In this document: in pieces, positions 42,717 to 52,600 of the stretch
How the letters are laid out: each line of letters starts with the position of its first letter
Position numbering within the stretch: position 1 is the stretch's first letter
Origin: an uncultured Chromatiaceae bacterium
GTDB taxonomy: Bacteria > Pseudomonadota > Gammaproteobacteria > Enterobacterales > Alteromonadaceae
Length of the DNA stretch: 64,000 bases
Assembly: GCA_946482325.1 (NCBI GenBank)
Contig: CAMLRA010000004.1
Span: forward strand, 11,487-75,486
Direction of reading: 5' to 3'
The notes under the pieces: model-generated
What the model was told of the DNA's origin: nothing
Seen by the model: only the letters and a program-made list of their open reading frames with translations
The model's database searches: none
Made by a program: the position numbers and the translations under genes

Positions 42717-44384
42717 TTATTCTTCCCACTGCGGTAAGTCGGTCATCATGTCGTGGTTGGCGGCACCTGGTGGTACTAATGGCCAGACGTTGTCCGTTTC
42801 GTCGATGCGGACGTGTAACAAATAAGGCCCCGGCCAGCTGAACATAGCGTCTAAGGCTGATTCCACTTCGTCTTTGTGGCTGATGCTGTGGCCTGGGATG
42901 GCAAAAGCAGCGGCCAGCGAGACAAAATCCGGGTTGTCGGATAAATCGGTTTCGCTGTAACGACCGGCGAAAAACAGCTGTTGCCATTGTTTCACCATGC
43001 CCAGGCGCTGGTTGTCGATCACGATGATTTTGACCGGCAAGCGGAAGCGTTTGATGGTCGCCAGTTCCTGCACGTTCATCATAAAAGAGCCGTCGCCGGT
43101 CACCAGTACGCTGGTGTCTTGTGGCCGAGAGATTTTGGCGCCAATCGCCGCCGGCAGGCCAAAGCCCATAGTGCCTAAACCGCCGCTGGATAAATGATTC
43201 CGCGGTGAGTTAAAGCGCATATGCTGCGCCACCCACATCTGGTGCTGGCCGACGTCGCAGCTGACGACGGAATTGTCCGGCATGCGTTCGCTTAACTGCT
43301 TTAACAGCAGCGGCGCGTAGATGCGTTCGCCCGGATGGTCGTAGCGCCAGCCGTGTTGTTGTTTCAACATACTGCAATGCGCCTGCCAGTCGGCGTAGTT
43401 GCCTGCAGCTGTCAGTGCAGGTAAAAGCGCTTTTAAATCACCTAACATGGCAACTTCAGCAAAACGTAATTTGTTGATTTCGGCTGGGTCGATGTCGATA
43501 TGGATGACTTTGGCTTCCGGCGCGAATTTCTTTAAATTGCCGGTGACCCGGTCATCAAAACGCGCGCCTAAACACACCAGCAAATCAGTTTGTTGTACGG
43601 CTAAATTCGCCGCTTGCGTGCCGTGCATGCCGAGCATGCCTAAATACAAAGGATTGGTTTTTTCTACCGAACCCATGGCTTTTAACGTGGTGACCGACGG
43701 CATGCCGGTGGCCGTTAAAAAGGCATTCAGTTCCGGCAACGCATCGGCCATATGCACGCCGCCGCCGATGTAGGCCATCGGTTTTTTCGCTTGCTGTAAC
43801 AGCGTGCGGGCCGCAGCGATTTGTGTGGCCAGGCCGGAGCAATCTGGCGCAGCAGTCGCTGTGGTCAAATGCAGCGGTTGATAATCCACTTGCGCCAACT
43901 GCACATCTTTTGGGATATCAACCAGTACCGGGCCAGGCCGGCCGCTTTGGGCTAATACAAAAGCTTCGCGCAAAGTCGCCGCTAAATCGGCGATATCGCG
44001 TACATAAAAACTGTGTTTGGTGCAGGTCAGGCTCAGGCCCAATACGTCGACTTCCTGAAAGGCATCAGTGCCGGCGACCGCTTGTGACACCTGGCCGGTG
44101 ATGGCTACCACAGGTACAGAATCCAGCAGCGCATCGGCTAAGGCGGTGATGAGGTTGGTGGCGCCGGGGCCGGAAGTGGCCAGGCATACGCCGGTCTGGC
44201 CGCTGGCGCGGGCATAACCGATGGCGCTGAAACCGCCGCCTTGCTCGTGACGGCACAGGTAGTGTTTGACCGGGCTTTGGTACAGCGCGTCATAAATCGG
44301 CATGATAGCCCCGCCCGGATAACCGAACACGGAATGCACGCCGTGCTCTGTTAATAATTTCACCACCAATTCTGCGCCTGTCAT
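42717..44384 (-). CDS. ilvG: Acetolactate synthase II large subunit
   Basis: 555 residues from the ATG at 44384, which starts Met-Thr-Gly-Ala-Glu-Leu-Val-Val and has GAGG 9 bases upstream. An ATG at 44466 would add 27 residues not typical of the family. It is a thiamine-diphosphate enzyme with the catalytic Glu in Arg-His-Glu-Gln-Gly, Gly-Pro-Gly-Ala-Thr-Asn, and the ThDP motif Gly-Asp-Gly-Ser-Phe-x26-Asn-Asn/Asp-Asn-Gln. It joins two pyruvates, or pyruvate and 2-oxobutanoate, in the first common branched-chain step. The frame is intact, unlike the frameshifted ilvG of E. coli K-12. Confidence 0.95.
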   Translation of the reverse strand: MTGAELVVKLLTEHGVHSVFGYPGGAIMPIYDALYQSPVKHYLCRHEQGGGFSAIGYARASGQTGVCLATSGPGATNLITALADALLDSVPVVAITGQVSQAVAGTDAFQEVDVLGLSLTCTKHSFYVRDIADLAATLREAFVLAQSGRPGPVLVDIPKDVQLAQVDYQPLHLTTATAAPDCSGLATQIAAARTLLQQAKKPMAYIGGGVHMADALPELNAFLTATGMPSVTTLKAMGSVEKTNPLYLGMLGMHGTQAANLAVQQTDLLVCLGARFDDRVTGNLKKFAPEAKVIHIDIDPAEINKLRFAEVAMLGDLKALLPALTAAGNYADWQAHCSMLKQQHGWRYDHPGERIYAPLLLKQLSERMPDNSVVSCDVGQHQMWVAQHMRFNSPRNHLSSGGLGTMGFGLPAAIGAKISRPQDTSVLVTGDGSFMMNVQELATIKRFRLPVKIIVIDNQRLGMVKQWQQLFFAGRYSETDLSDNPDFVSLAAAFAIPGHSISHKDEVESALDAMFSWPGPYLLHVRIDETDNVWPLVPPGAANHDMMTDLPQWEE

Positions 44385-44485
44385 GCCCGTATCCTCTGTC
44401 TGTCCGGCCTGTGCCGGCTTGTCTTTATTTGGTTCGCCTGTGTCCGCCAATTCCAACCGCGGCATTTTTTCAGGGCCCAGAAAGT

Positions 44486-44521
44486 ACAAAACCCCCGGAC
44501 CTTGCGGTGCGGGGGTTTTGT
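44486..44521 (-). terminator. ilvGMDA attenuator terminator
   Basis: An 11-base perfect stem (44511-44521 with 44486-44496), extended by an inner ACC/GGT pair, is followed on the minus strand by TTTTGTACTTT. It lies between the leader peptide and ilvG. GCGGGGG in the leader codons (44562-44568) is complementary to CCCCCGC of the terminator's first arm (44509-44515), giving a plausible antiterminator. Confidence 0.85.
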
Positions 44522-44536
44522 CGGAATCTGATTATT

Positions 44537-44632
44537 TTACGGTTTCAGTCCCAAACAGCAGCCCCCGCGGCGACTAATAATCACCACGTTTACGAGGACC
44601 ACAATAATGTTCAGGATGGTTGTTTTACGCAT
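44537..44632 (-). CDS. ilvL: ilvGMDA operon leader peptide
   Basis: A 31-codon frame on the minus strand, too short for long-ORF lists, starts at ATG 44632 and stops 16 bases before the attenuator hairpin. Residues 6-19 contain 12 Ile, Leu or Val in 14, and residues 4-5 are Thr, just as in enteric IlvL, where ribosome stalling at uncharged branched-chain tRNAs prevents termination. The tail (Arg-Arg-Gly-Gly-Cys-Cys) encodes the G-rich segment used in antitermination. The peptide itself probably has no other role. The ribosome site is weak. Confidence 0.88.
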   Translation of the reverse strand: MRKTTILNIIVVLVNVVIISRRGGCCLGLKP

Positions 44633-44709
44633 AATCTTTGTAGCAATAACTCTGTTGGTTATATGTCAAAAAACGGCAATGGCGCTTTGGCCACAGCAAA
44701 ACGCTATTA

Positions 44710-44738
44710 GAAATAGCCGTCTGCACGGCCTGAGTCAA
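44710..44738 (-). promoter_or_regulatory. Predicted ilvGMDA promoter
   Basis: On the minus strand, TTGACT (44738-44733) and TATTTC (44715-44710) are separated by 17 bases. Transcription would begin near 44703, giving about 70 bases before the leader peptide. The -10 is only a partial match. Confidence 0.5.
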
Positions 44739-44906
44739 CAGTTATTTTTGCTTTTCGTAAAAAAAGACGGCCATACGGCCAGCGACTAATGATTAACCAG
44801 CTGATTTAACAGAAATTCGCCAAATCTTCAGCACCATGTTGCCGGTGGCGCTGTTGCCGCGGATTGAGTAGACTCAGGCCATCACGCCTTTTTCCGCATG
44901 CGGCTT

Positions 44907-45170
44907 ATGGATCAACTCGAGCTGTTTGACTTACCCAACCCCTGTATCGGGGTCTGCACCAGCAATAACCGCGGTTATTGCGTGGGTTGTCTGCGCTCGC
45001 GGGATGAACGTTTTAACTGGCACAACAAACCGGTGGCCGAACGCGCCCGCATTCTGAAGTTACTGGAACAACGCCGGATCCGCCGCGACGCTGCGCGCCT
45101 TGCTGGCAAACCGGACAGCAACCTCGAAGCCGATCAGGGGCCGTCAACGCCAGATCTTTTCGGTTTTTAA
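44907..45170 (+). CDS. DUF1289 small Cys-rich protein
   Basis: 87 residues (90 if the ATG at 44898 is used; neither has a clear ribosome site). The DUF1289 pattern is complete: Pro-Cys-Ile-Gly-Val-Cys, Gly-Tyr-Cys-Val-Gly-Cys-x-Arg, and a following Trp and Glu-Arg. Four conserved Cys suggest metal binding, probably zinc or an iron-sulfur cluster. Function unknown in the family. It is divergent from ilvL. Confidence 0.85.
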   Translation: MDQLELFDLPNPCIGVCTSNNRGYCVGCLRSRDERFNWHNKPVAERARILKLLEQRRIRRDAARLAGKPDSNLEADQGPSTPDLFGF

Positions 45171-45335
45171 TCGCTGTAGAAGGGGCGCCCGGCCCTTTAA
45201 AAAGTCCGCTGTCACTGCACAACCACACAAAATAGGGTGCGACCAACATCAGTCACAGGGGACCGGGGTCAAACTCGGAACCAGGGCGCCAGACTCGGGA
45301 AGTTGCAGCGGCGCTATTGCACCGCTGCCAGGTAG

Positions 45336-47117
45336 TCAGTTCGACCAGCTGCGTAGCTGCCAGCCTGCCAGTTGACTGGCGCTTGCTTCAGCTTCATTCC
45401 AGCCGTGTTGCAGGCTGCTGTCCTGCAGCAGTTCAGCTGGCAACACTTGCGGTTCTGCCGACAGGTTCAGCACAAACACTGACTTTTTCCCTGCCAGTTC
45501 GCGGCTGATTTGCAACAATTTACCGTCATTCAGTGCCTTGGCTTCATAGCTGCCGGCGACGCTAAATTCGGCCCGTTGTTGCTTTTGTCTGATCAGGAAT
45601 TTGTACAGGGACCACAGCGATTTGGCGTCTTGTTGTTGATCGGCCACTGTGACTTTGGCGGCTTGCTGCGCTTGTAAAAATGGCGTCCACCAGCTGGTTT
45701 CACGTTGTGGCGGGAACAGTTGGTCTGATTGTACCCAGCTGCTTGAAGCTGTGGTGAAACCGGCCTGCGGGCTTTGGTCCCACAGCATCGGCGCGCGACG
45801 CTGAATATGTTCAGCATCTGAGGCCTGGTTCAGGCCAATTTCTTCACCGTAATACAGATAAGTACTGCCTGGGGATGTCAGCAACATCGCCGCCGCCAGC
45901 TTGGCTTTGGCCACATCGCCCTGTAGCTGCCAGCCGATACGCGGCTGGTCGTGGTTGGTTAAAAATGGGCTGAAATAGCCCATCGGCACGCCAGCGGCTT
46001 TACGGGCATTGAAGTTGGCCTGTAACAATTGTTCAGTCGCGGCAGCGCCAGCAGTATTCATAGTGCCGAATTCAGCTTTCACGCCGCCGTTGCCTTGCAG
46101 CAATTCCAGTACTTTGTAGCCAAATTCAAAATCAAAACCGGCATCCAGCGCCTTGCCATCCCCGGCGTATTTGGCCGCAACCGGTAAATCGGCCCAGGCT
46201 TCGCCGACCAGCATCGCATCAGGCTGCACTGACTTGACGTATTGAGTGAAATCTTTCCAGTATTCAATAGTTTCCGCGGTGTCGGCCTGGCCGTCCGGCC
46301 CGGTTTCAATGGCATAACGCACCGCATCTAACCGAAAACCAGCCACACCTAAGTCCAGCCAGTATTTCGCCATTTTTTTCATTTCAGCGATAACATCCGG
46401 ATGGGTCAGATTTAAATCCGGCTGTGAGGCGCCAAAAGCGGCGTAATAATATTCTTTGCGGCCTTCATGATAATGCCAGACTACTTTCGGGTCGGTTTTG
46501 CTGGCATCCCAGGCCGGGCCCCAGCCGTCGGTTGGCAGGTCTTTGCGCCAGATAAAATAGTCTTTGTATGGTGCTTCCCCGGCGGCAGAGCGCTTAAACC
46601 AGTCGTGTTGGTCTGAGATATGGTTAATGACTAAGTCGAGGATAATGCTGATATTTTTCGCTTTGGCGGCATCTATCAGCGCTTTAAATTCCTGCTGGCT
46701 GCCATAATCTTTTTCGACCTGATAAAACTCAGTGAAATCATAACCGTGATAACTCGGCGCTTCGAACATCGGTGTCAGCCACAGCGCGTTGATACCTAAA
46801 TCGGCTAAATACGGCAGCTTTTGCGCGATGCCATTAAAATCGCCGGTGCCATCGCCGTTGCTGTCAGCAAAACTGCGTGGCCAAATTTGATAAAACACTG
46901 CGTCCTGCCACCAGGGTTTGCTTGCACTGACAGCCGCAGTTGTCGGGCTGGCAGTCTGGCTGCTGACAGGTTCAGTGGTGGTTTTGCTGGTCTCAGGCGC
47001 CGGATTACATGCCGACAACGAGGCCGACAACAATGCAGCCAGCGCCAGCACAGGCAAAGCCCGGCCACACTTCGCAGCAACAGGAGATAAAGCAGTACGC
47101 AAAATAGTAGTGGTCAT
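45336..47117 (-). CDS. GH13 alpha-glucosidase/amylase-type lipoprotein
   Basis: 593 residues. The signal peptide ends in Leu-Ser-Ala-Cys (Cys37, or earlier if a later start is used) and a Ser/Thr linker leads to the barrel at about 68. The opening Trp-Trp-Gln-Asp-Ala-Val-Phe-Tyr-Gln-Ile-Trp-Pro-Arg-Ser-Phe and Asp-Gly-x-Gly-Asp-Phe-x-Gly are typical of oligo-1,6-glucosidase/alpha-glucosidase members. Catalytic residues are Asp264 (nucleophile, Gly-Phe-Arg-Leu-Asp-Ala), Glu306 (Val-Gly-Glu-Ala-Trp) and Asp390 (Thr-Asn-His-Asp-Gln). It hydrolyses alpha-glucosidic bonds of short oligosaccharides at the envelope. Its upstream region has a TGCA-rich inverted repeat near 47190-47225 that could be an operator. 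Confidence 0.9.
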   Translation of the reverse strand: MTTTILRTALSPVAAKCGRALPVLALAALLSASLSACNPAPETSKTTTEPVSSQTASPTTAAVSASKPWWQDAVFYQIWPRSFADSNGDGTGDFNGIAQKLPYLADLGINALWLTPMFEAPSYHGYDFTEFYQVEKDYGSQQEFKALIDAAKAKNISIILDLVINHISDQHDWFKRSAAGEAPYKDYFIWRKDLPTDGWGPAWDASKTDPKVVWHYHEGRKEYYYAAFGASQPDLNLTHPDVIAEMKKMAKYWLDLGVAGFRLDAVRYAIETGPDGQADTAETIEYWKDFTQYVKSVQPDAMLVGEAWADLPVAAKYAGDGKALDAGFDFEFGYKVLELLQGNGGVKAEFGTMNTAGAAATEQLLQANFNARKAAGVPMGYFSPFLTNHDQPRIGWQLQGDVAKAKLAAAMLLTSPGSTYLYYGEEIGLNQASDAEHIQRRAPMLWDQSPQAGFTTASSSWVQSDQLFPPQRETSWWTPFLQAQQAAKVTVADQQQDAKSLWSLYKFLIRQKQQRAEFSVAGSYEAKALNDGKLLQISRELAGKKSVFVLNLSAEPQVLPAELLQDSSLQHGWNEAEASASQLAGWQLRSWSN

Positions 47118-47247
47118 CGGCGGCTCCGCTGAAGAAAGACCGCCTCAGCTTAGACGAAGAACAGCAGCGCCGAACAGCACCGCTTTGGTGCAAAAACACT
47201 GCATACGATTGCAGCAGTGCATTTGCACCGGTCTCCATGCAACAACA

Positions 47248-48225
47248 TCAATGGCCGGTCAGGCGTTTACCAAAGGAAATGGCATAAGCGGCCGAACGCA
47301 TGGCGAGGATTGGATCAGCACTCGGGCTGATGCCCGCGCTCAGCACATTGGGGTCAAAGTTGATGTTATCGCAGGCATTGTCGCCCTGACTGCGCAGCGT
47401 CACCACGCCAGCCTGCAGCGTTTTGCGCGACGCTGGCCACTGCACCGATGGGTCCAACAAGGTATCACCGGCTTCAGCCAGTACCAGCTCTAATTTAAAT
47501 TGTACCGGGCCTTGTTGCAGCCGTTCGGCCAACCGCTGCTGCAGGAATTCAGTGGGTTTGGCGGCAATTTCAGCGGCAGTTAAACCTTTGACGCCATCGA
47601 CCGGCTGCAGCTGCCAGCGCACGGCCTGTTGCTGGCCGGTTTTGTTGCTCAGCATAAAACTGTGTAAACCAAAATAAGGCGTGCTGGCATAACTGGCTGG
47701 TGGTGCCGTGTCGGCCAGATATTTCGCCTGCGCCTGTGTATCCGGATGCGCAGCACGATAGGCCGCCACTTTCGCCAGATCTGGTTTACCCTCAGGCCCC
47801 GGAATGAGGGTTTTTAATAAACCGAGGAAAGATTCCGGATCTTTGGCGCCAAACACCGGCGTCGACAGCAGCGCGAAGTGCTGCAGCTCGCCGTTATTGA
47901 GCTTAATTTGCAGCGCGAGGCCACGTGGTGAGCGGCTGTTTTCTGCGGCTTTGGGGTTGCCGCCTGCCATCGAAAACCTGCCGAGCAGCGGATAAGTGTC
48001 GCCACTAAACATCATCGAGCTGCTATAAGCCTGTGCGGCGGCCTCGCCTTTAAAGTCGCCGGCGACACAAAAACCCTTGGCGTGGCCTTTACGCATGCCC
48101 GGGTGTTCGCCGAAGATTTTGGCAAAAGTATCAATAAATTCCGGCGCAGTGGCCGGTTCGGCAGCCCCGACTGTGGCTACATTGCACAAAGCCATGACGG
48201 CGGCAATAAATGGAAATGGGCGCAT
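47248..48225 (-). CDS. Exported catalase-related peroxidase (SrpA-like)
   Basis: 325 residues from the ATG at 48225 (GAGGA 8 bases upstream). The signal peptide is about 22 residues. The mature part is a small catalase-fold heme protein: His in Arg-Lys-Gly-His-Ala-Lys-Gly, Ser-Pro-Arg-Gly-Leu-Ala-Leu-Gln, and the proximal heme Tyr in Arg-Ser-Ala-Ala-Tyr-Ala. It lacks the long N-terminal arm of true catalases. SrpA-type proteins act as peroxidases, here in the periplasm. Confidence 0.87.
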   Translation of the reverse strand: MRPFPFIAAVMALCNVATVGAAEPATAPEFIDTFAKIFGEHPGMRKGHAKGFCVAGDFKGEAAAQAYSSSMMFSGDTYPLLGRFSMAGGNPKAAENSRSPRGLALQIKLNNGELQHFALLSTPVFGAKDPESFLGLLKTLIPGPEGKPDLAKVAAYRAAHPDTQAQAKYLADTAPPASYASTPYFGLHSFMLSNKTGQQQAVRWQLQPVDGVKGLTAAEIAAKPTEFLQQRLAERLQQGPVQFKLELVLAEAGDTLLDPSVQWPASRKTLQAGVVTLRSQGDNACDNINFDPNVLSAGISPSADPILAMRSAAYAISFGKRLTGH

Positions 48226-48351
48226 CAATTTGTCCTCATCGCGGTTGGAAACAATAGTGTTGCCGCTCTGGACCTATGTTGCCGCTTTTTTTGTGCAGCG
48301 CTCGCGATGAAAACGCCGATTTTCCGGTTAATTGCCGGTAAGGAGTGCCGC

Positions 48352-49023
48352 TTAGCCGATTTTTCGCAACATTTTGCGGATCTTGGCAAAACGTGGTTTG
48401 TCGGTTTTTTTCATCACCTGCAGCGCCGGATGCGAGGCATTAAACGCCAGACTGATGCGAGTGGCGCTGCCGCGATACGGATTAACACGATGCCCGAGCC
48501 AGCTCGGGAAAATGTACATGTCGCCGTCTTTAGGCGTCACCGAAAAACTTTGTTCCCGCAGCGGCAACGGGCTATGGATGTTTAATGGACAGCTTTGCTG
48601 ATTGATAAACACCGTTTCGCCGCCCACATCGTCACCGCCACAACGCAGATAATAAAAACCGCTGACGACCACACCACTGCGGAAATGATCATGCGCTTTA
48701 TTAAAATGGCCGGTTTCGTTGCAATTGGCCCAGACTTCCAATCGCCACAACGACGGGTCCAGCGGCGTTTCAATGGCAAAATAGTGTTGCGCCAAGGCAC
48801 TCAGATGCGCCGGAATTTGGCTGATAAAGCGGCTAATGACCGGTTCGCTGCGTTGTTGCAGTACAGAAGGTGAATGCCAGCCGCCGACATTGGTTTTACT
48901 GGCGGACGGTAACTGCTGGCGCAATTGCAACACTTCCGCAATCAAACCGGGCGCAAATTCTGCGGCATCAGGCCAGGTTACCCGTAAAACCTGACTCGGA
49001 AATAACGACAACACTTCGTACAT
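48352..49023 (-). CDS. 2-oxoglutarate/Fe(II) oxygenase, TIGR02466 type
   Basis: 223 residues from the ATG at 49023. The frame is open further upstream without a ribosome site. The cupin core shows the iron site His111-x-His113 (within Ala-His-Asp-His-Phe-Arg-Ser-Gly) with Asp112 adjacent, the distal His178 in Phe-Pro-Ser-Trp-Leu-Gly-His, and Arg189 for 2-oxoglutarate in Thr-Arg-Ile-Ser-Leu-Ala-Phe-Asn. Family members are common in marine bacteria and phages. The substrate is unknown. Confidence 0.85.
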   Translation of the reverse strand: MYEVLSLFPSQVLRVTWPDAAEFAPGLIAEVLQLRQQLPSASKTNVGGWHSPSVLQQRSEPVISRFISQIPAHLSALAQHYFAIETPLDPSLWRLEVWANCNETGHFNKAHDHFRSGVVVSGFYYLRCGGDDVGGETVFINQQSCPLNIHSPLPLREQSFSVTPKDGDMYIFPSWLGHRVNPYRGSATRISLAFNASHPALQVMKKTDKPRFAKIRKMLRKIG

Positions 49024-49195
49024 ATTTTCGCCAAAACTGTGAGCAATTGAGACGAAATAATAACAATTTTGTGCAAAATCACCAAATACTGTAAGGAACA
49101 ACCGTCAGAGTATTTGTGGTGTCTTTGCGGGTCTGTTTGTCCATAATCCAAGTCTGGTACACTGCAGCCTTGCTACTTCTGAATAACCTGGCCCG

Positions 49196-49660
49196 ATGCA
49201 ACTGCGAAATCTGCTGGAACGCCCCGACCTGATCCCCACCATAGCGCAATGGCATTTCGCCGAGTGGCATGCGTTGTTTCCGCATAAATCGGTAGAAGAC
49301 TTCGCCGCCGACCTGCGTGAATCTTTGCAGCAGGATGGACTGCCGCAAACCTGGCTGTTGCTTGATGAACAACATCAACCGGCCGGCACAGCATCGTTAT
49401 TGCTGTCAGATATGACCACCAATCAGGATTTAAGCCCTTGGCTGGCCAATATTTACATTCACCCGCTGCAGCGCGGTAAAGGTTTAGGCAAACAAGTGGT
49501 GTTGCATGTGATGAATGAAGCGCGTCAGCGTGGCCTCACGACTCTCTATCTGTTTACCGAGGATCAGCAGGCTTTTTACGAAAAATTAGGCTGGGAGCTG
49601 CATCACCGCGAGTTCTACGAGAACCATTGGGTCGCGGTGATGCAATATGAGTTTTTCTGA
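49196..49660 (+). CDS. GNAT-family N-acetyltransferase
   Basis: 154 residues with the GNAT acetyl-CoA loop Leu-Gln-Arg-Gly-Lys-Gly-Leu-Gly-Lys-Gln (about 98-107) and the later Thr-Leu-Tyr-Leu-Phe-Thr-Glu and Ala-Phe-Tyr-Glu-Lys-Leu-Gly-Trp. The acceptor is unknown. It ends exactly where the convergent RND gene ends, so the two genes abut with no gap. Confidence 0.9.
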   Translation: MQLRNLLERPDLIPTIAQWHFAEWHALFPHKSVEDFAADLRESLQQDGLPQTWLLLDEQHQPAGTASLLLSDMTTNQDLSPWLANIYIHPLQRGKGLGKQVVLHVMNEARQRGLTTLYLFTEDQQAFYEKLGWELHHREFYENHWVAVMQYEFF

Positions 49661-52600
49661 TTAGTTGTGAGGGGCCACACGCTGATAGTGATAGGCGTAA
49701 TACACCACCGGGATCACCACCAGGGTCAGCATAGTCGACACACCTAAGCCAGCGATCAGCGCCACTGCCAGACCGCCAAAAATGGGGTCGTCCAGGATAA
49801 ACATCGCGCCTAACATCGCCGCCAGCGCGGTCAGAATAATAGGCCGCGCCCGTATCGCCGAGGCGTGCACTACTGCCTGATCCAGCGCGACACCTGCCGC
49901 GGTTTGTTGCTGAATAGCGTCCACCAGCAAAATCGAGTTCCGCACGATAATCCCGGCCAGCGCTATCATGCCAATCATTGAAGTGGCCGTGAACTGCACG
50001 CCAAGCAACCAGTGCCCCGGCATAATGCCGATGATGGTGAGCGGAATAGGCGCCATGATCATCAGCGGCACGCCATAGGATTTAAACTGCGCCACCACCA
50101 GCAGGTAAATCATGATAAGCCCGACGCCATACGCAATACCCATGTCGCGGAAGGTCTCAAAGGTGATTTGCCACTCGCCGTCCCACTTAATGCTGATTTG
50201 GTCGGTATCGGTTGGCACACTGAACAAATGTTGCACCGGCGCAGCGCTTGGTTGCGACAGCGCAGCGCTGTTGTGTGCTAGCGCAGCGTCGCCCTGCGAC
50301 AATGCAGCTTTGACATCAAGCATGCCGTACAGCGGGCTGTCCGGGCCACCAGCCAGATCAGCGGTGACAAACACGACTGGCCTTAAGTCTTTGCGATAAA
50401 TCGTGTTTTCCCGCGTGGTTTCGACTTTTCGCGTCAGTTCCGACAACGCAATCAGCTGGCCACTCTGGCTCACCACCGGCAACTGCCCGAGCGCAGCCCA
50501 GTTAGCAAGGACACCTTCCCCCAGTTGCAGCTCGACCGGCGTCAGCTGGCGCTTGTGGTCATCACGCAGGAAAGTCGCGGTCTGACCGGCCACGGCCATC
50601 TGCAACGTCTGATTAATCGCTTCAACCGACACGCCAAGCAACGCGGCTTTTTGCTGATCAGCGATAAGCTGCCAGCGCTGCTGCGGCGCTTCGACCGTAC
50701 TGTCGATATCGACTAACAGCGGCGTTTTGGCAAACTGCTGCTGTAACGCGGCAGCGGCTTTGAGCTGCGCCTGATAATCCGGGCCATACACTTCCGCCAC
50801 TAAAGGCGCCATCACCGGCGGGCCGGGTGGCACTTCCACCAGCTTGATGCTGGCGCCGGTACTTTGTTCGAGTTTACTGAGCAGTGGCCGCACCCGCAGT
50901 GCAATGGCATGACTTTGCTCGTCCCTTTGATGGCGGTCTTGCAGATTCACCTGCACATCGCCCTGCCAGGGCAGCTGGCGCAAATAATATTGCCGTACCA
51001 GACCATTAAAATTCATCGGCGCAGCGGTGCCGGCATAAGTCTGTAAATGGGTGACTTCCGGTAAGGTCAGAAGCGCCTGACTGACCTGATTCAGCACCGC
51101 CTGGGTGTGCTCCAGCGTACTGCCTTCAGGTAAATCCACCACCACCTGAAACTCAGATTTATTATCAAACGGCAGCATTTTCAGCACCACCTGCTGACTG
51201 GTGACCAGCAACACCGACATGGTGATAGCCGCCAGTAAGCCAACCAGTAATTTCACCCGATTATTACGGCCAGCGCGGGCCCGTAGCATCGGTTGCATCA
51301 GGCGGCGGAAAAACTGCTCGAGTTTTTCGTCTTGTGCATGGTGCGCGCCAGCCGCCGGCGTACGATGCGCGAACATTTTCAGGAATAACCAGGGTGTAAA
51401 AATAAAGGCCACCAATAAACTCAGCAGCATGCCCATGCTGGCATTGAGTGGTATCGGGCTCATGTAAGGCCCCATCAGCCCACTGACAAAAGCCATCGGC
51501 AATAACGCGGCGATGACAGTGAAAGTCGCCAGAATCGTCGGGCTACCGACCTCTTCGACCGCCAACGGTACTGCGTCTGCCAAAGGTTTGCCGCCCATTA
51601 ACCAATGCCGGTGCAGGTTCTCGACCACCACAATGGCATCGTCCACCAAAATGCCGATGGAGAATATCAGCGCAAACAACGACACCCGGTTTAAGGTAAA
51701 ACCATAGGCCCAGGACGCAAACAGGGTCAGCGCCAACGTGATCACCACAGCTGCGCCAACCACTACGGCTTCGCGCTTACCCAGCGCCAGGCCCACCAGC
51801 AGCACCACAGAGGCTGTGGCAAAAATCAGTTTATGAATCAGCGTATCGGCTTTGTCTTTAGCGGTCAGACCATAATCCCGACTGATACTAAGCTCGATAT
51901 CGCGGCTTAAATAATCCTGCTGCAGCTGCGCCAGCTTGGCCTGCAAAGCGGCAGTCACATCGACCGCGTTAAAACCCGGTTGTTTCGCCACGACTACCGT
52001 GACAGCAGCCGAACTCAGAGTTTTGCCAGCAGAACCGACCGGTTGCAGATGCTGTACATAAGTATCAGGTTCCGCCACACCACGGCTGATGTCAGCGACA
52101 TCACGCAGGTATACCGGCAACAATTCACCTTGGGCGCCGCTGCGGACTGCCACTATCAGCTGCGCCACTTCATCGGCATTGGTTAAAAAGCTGCCGCTTT
52201 CCAGCTGCACCAGTTGCTGCGGCGCCAGCATCGCCTGACTGCTGCGCACAGTACCGGCTTGTTGCAGCGCCTGACTTAATTGCGGCAACGACAGCTGATA
52301 GGCGCTTAAGCGCGCCGGGTCCAGCCGCACGCTGACCTGTTCGGCCTGCCGGCCGATGCTGTAAATATCGCGGCTACCGGGGACTTGCTGCAGCTGTTCC
52401 TCCAGCAGATTGGCGGCGGCCTGAAGTTCCGCGCGGCCAAGCTGCGGATTTTTGCTCCACAGCGTCACCGCAAACACCGGTACATCGTCGATGCCTTTGG
52501 GTTTGATCAGCACAGGGCCAATATTGGCGGCGGAAGGTTGCCAGTCGGCTTTGGCATAAAACGCGTTATAGAGCCGCACTAAAGCGTCGGTGCGTTTTTC

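Noticed and set aside
42700..42987. N-terminal extension of ilvM into ilvG
   Set aside because: The extension reads out of frame over the ilvG 3' end, is Arg/Pro-rich and unlike any ACT protein.
44385..44489. N-terminal extension of ilvG
   Set aside because: It would run into the attenuator hairpin and is not conserved in acetolactate synthases; the ATG at 44384 has a good ribosome site.
44664..44669. Perfect TTGACA on the minus strand upstream of ilvL
   Set aside because: It is 32 bases from the leader ATG and has no -10 at proper spacing, so transcription would start at or inside the leader peptide. The upstream TTGACT/TATTTC pair fits better.
44607..44789. Plus-strand 60-codon frame with a hydrophobic Ile/Val-rich start
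   Set aside because: It lies antisense to the ilvL leader codons and promoter. The hydrophobic run reflects complementary codons of the leader, and it has no family likeness.
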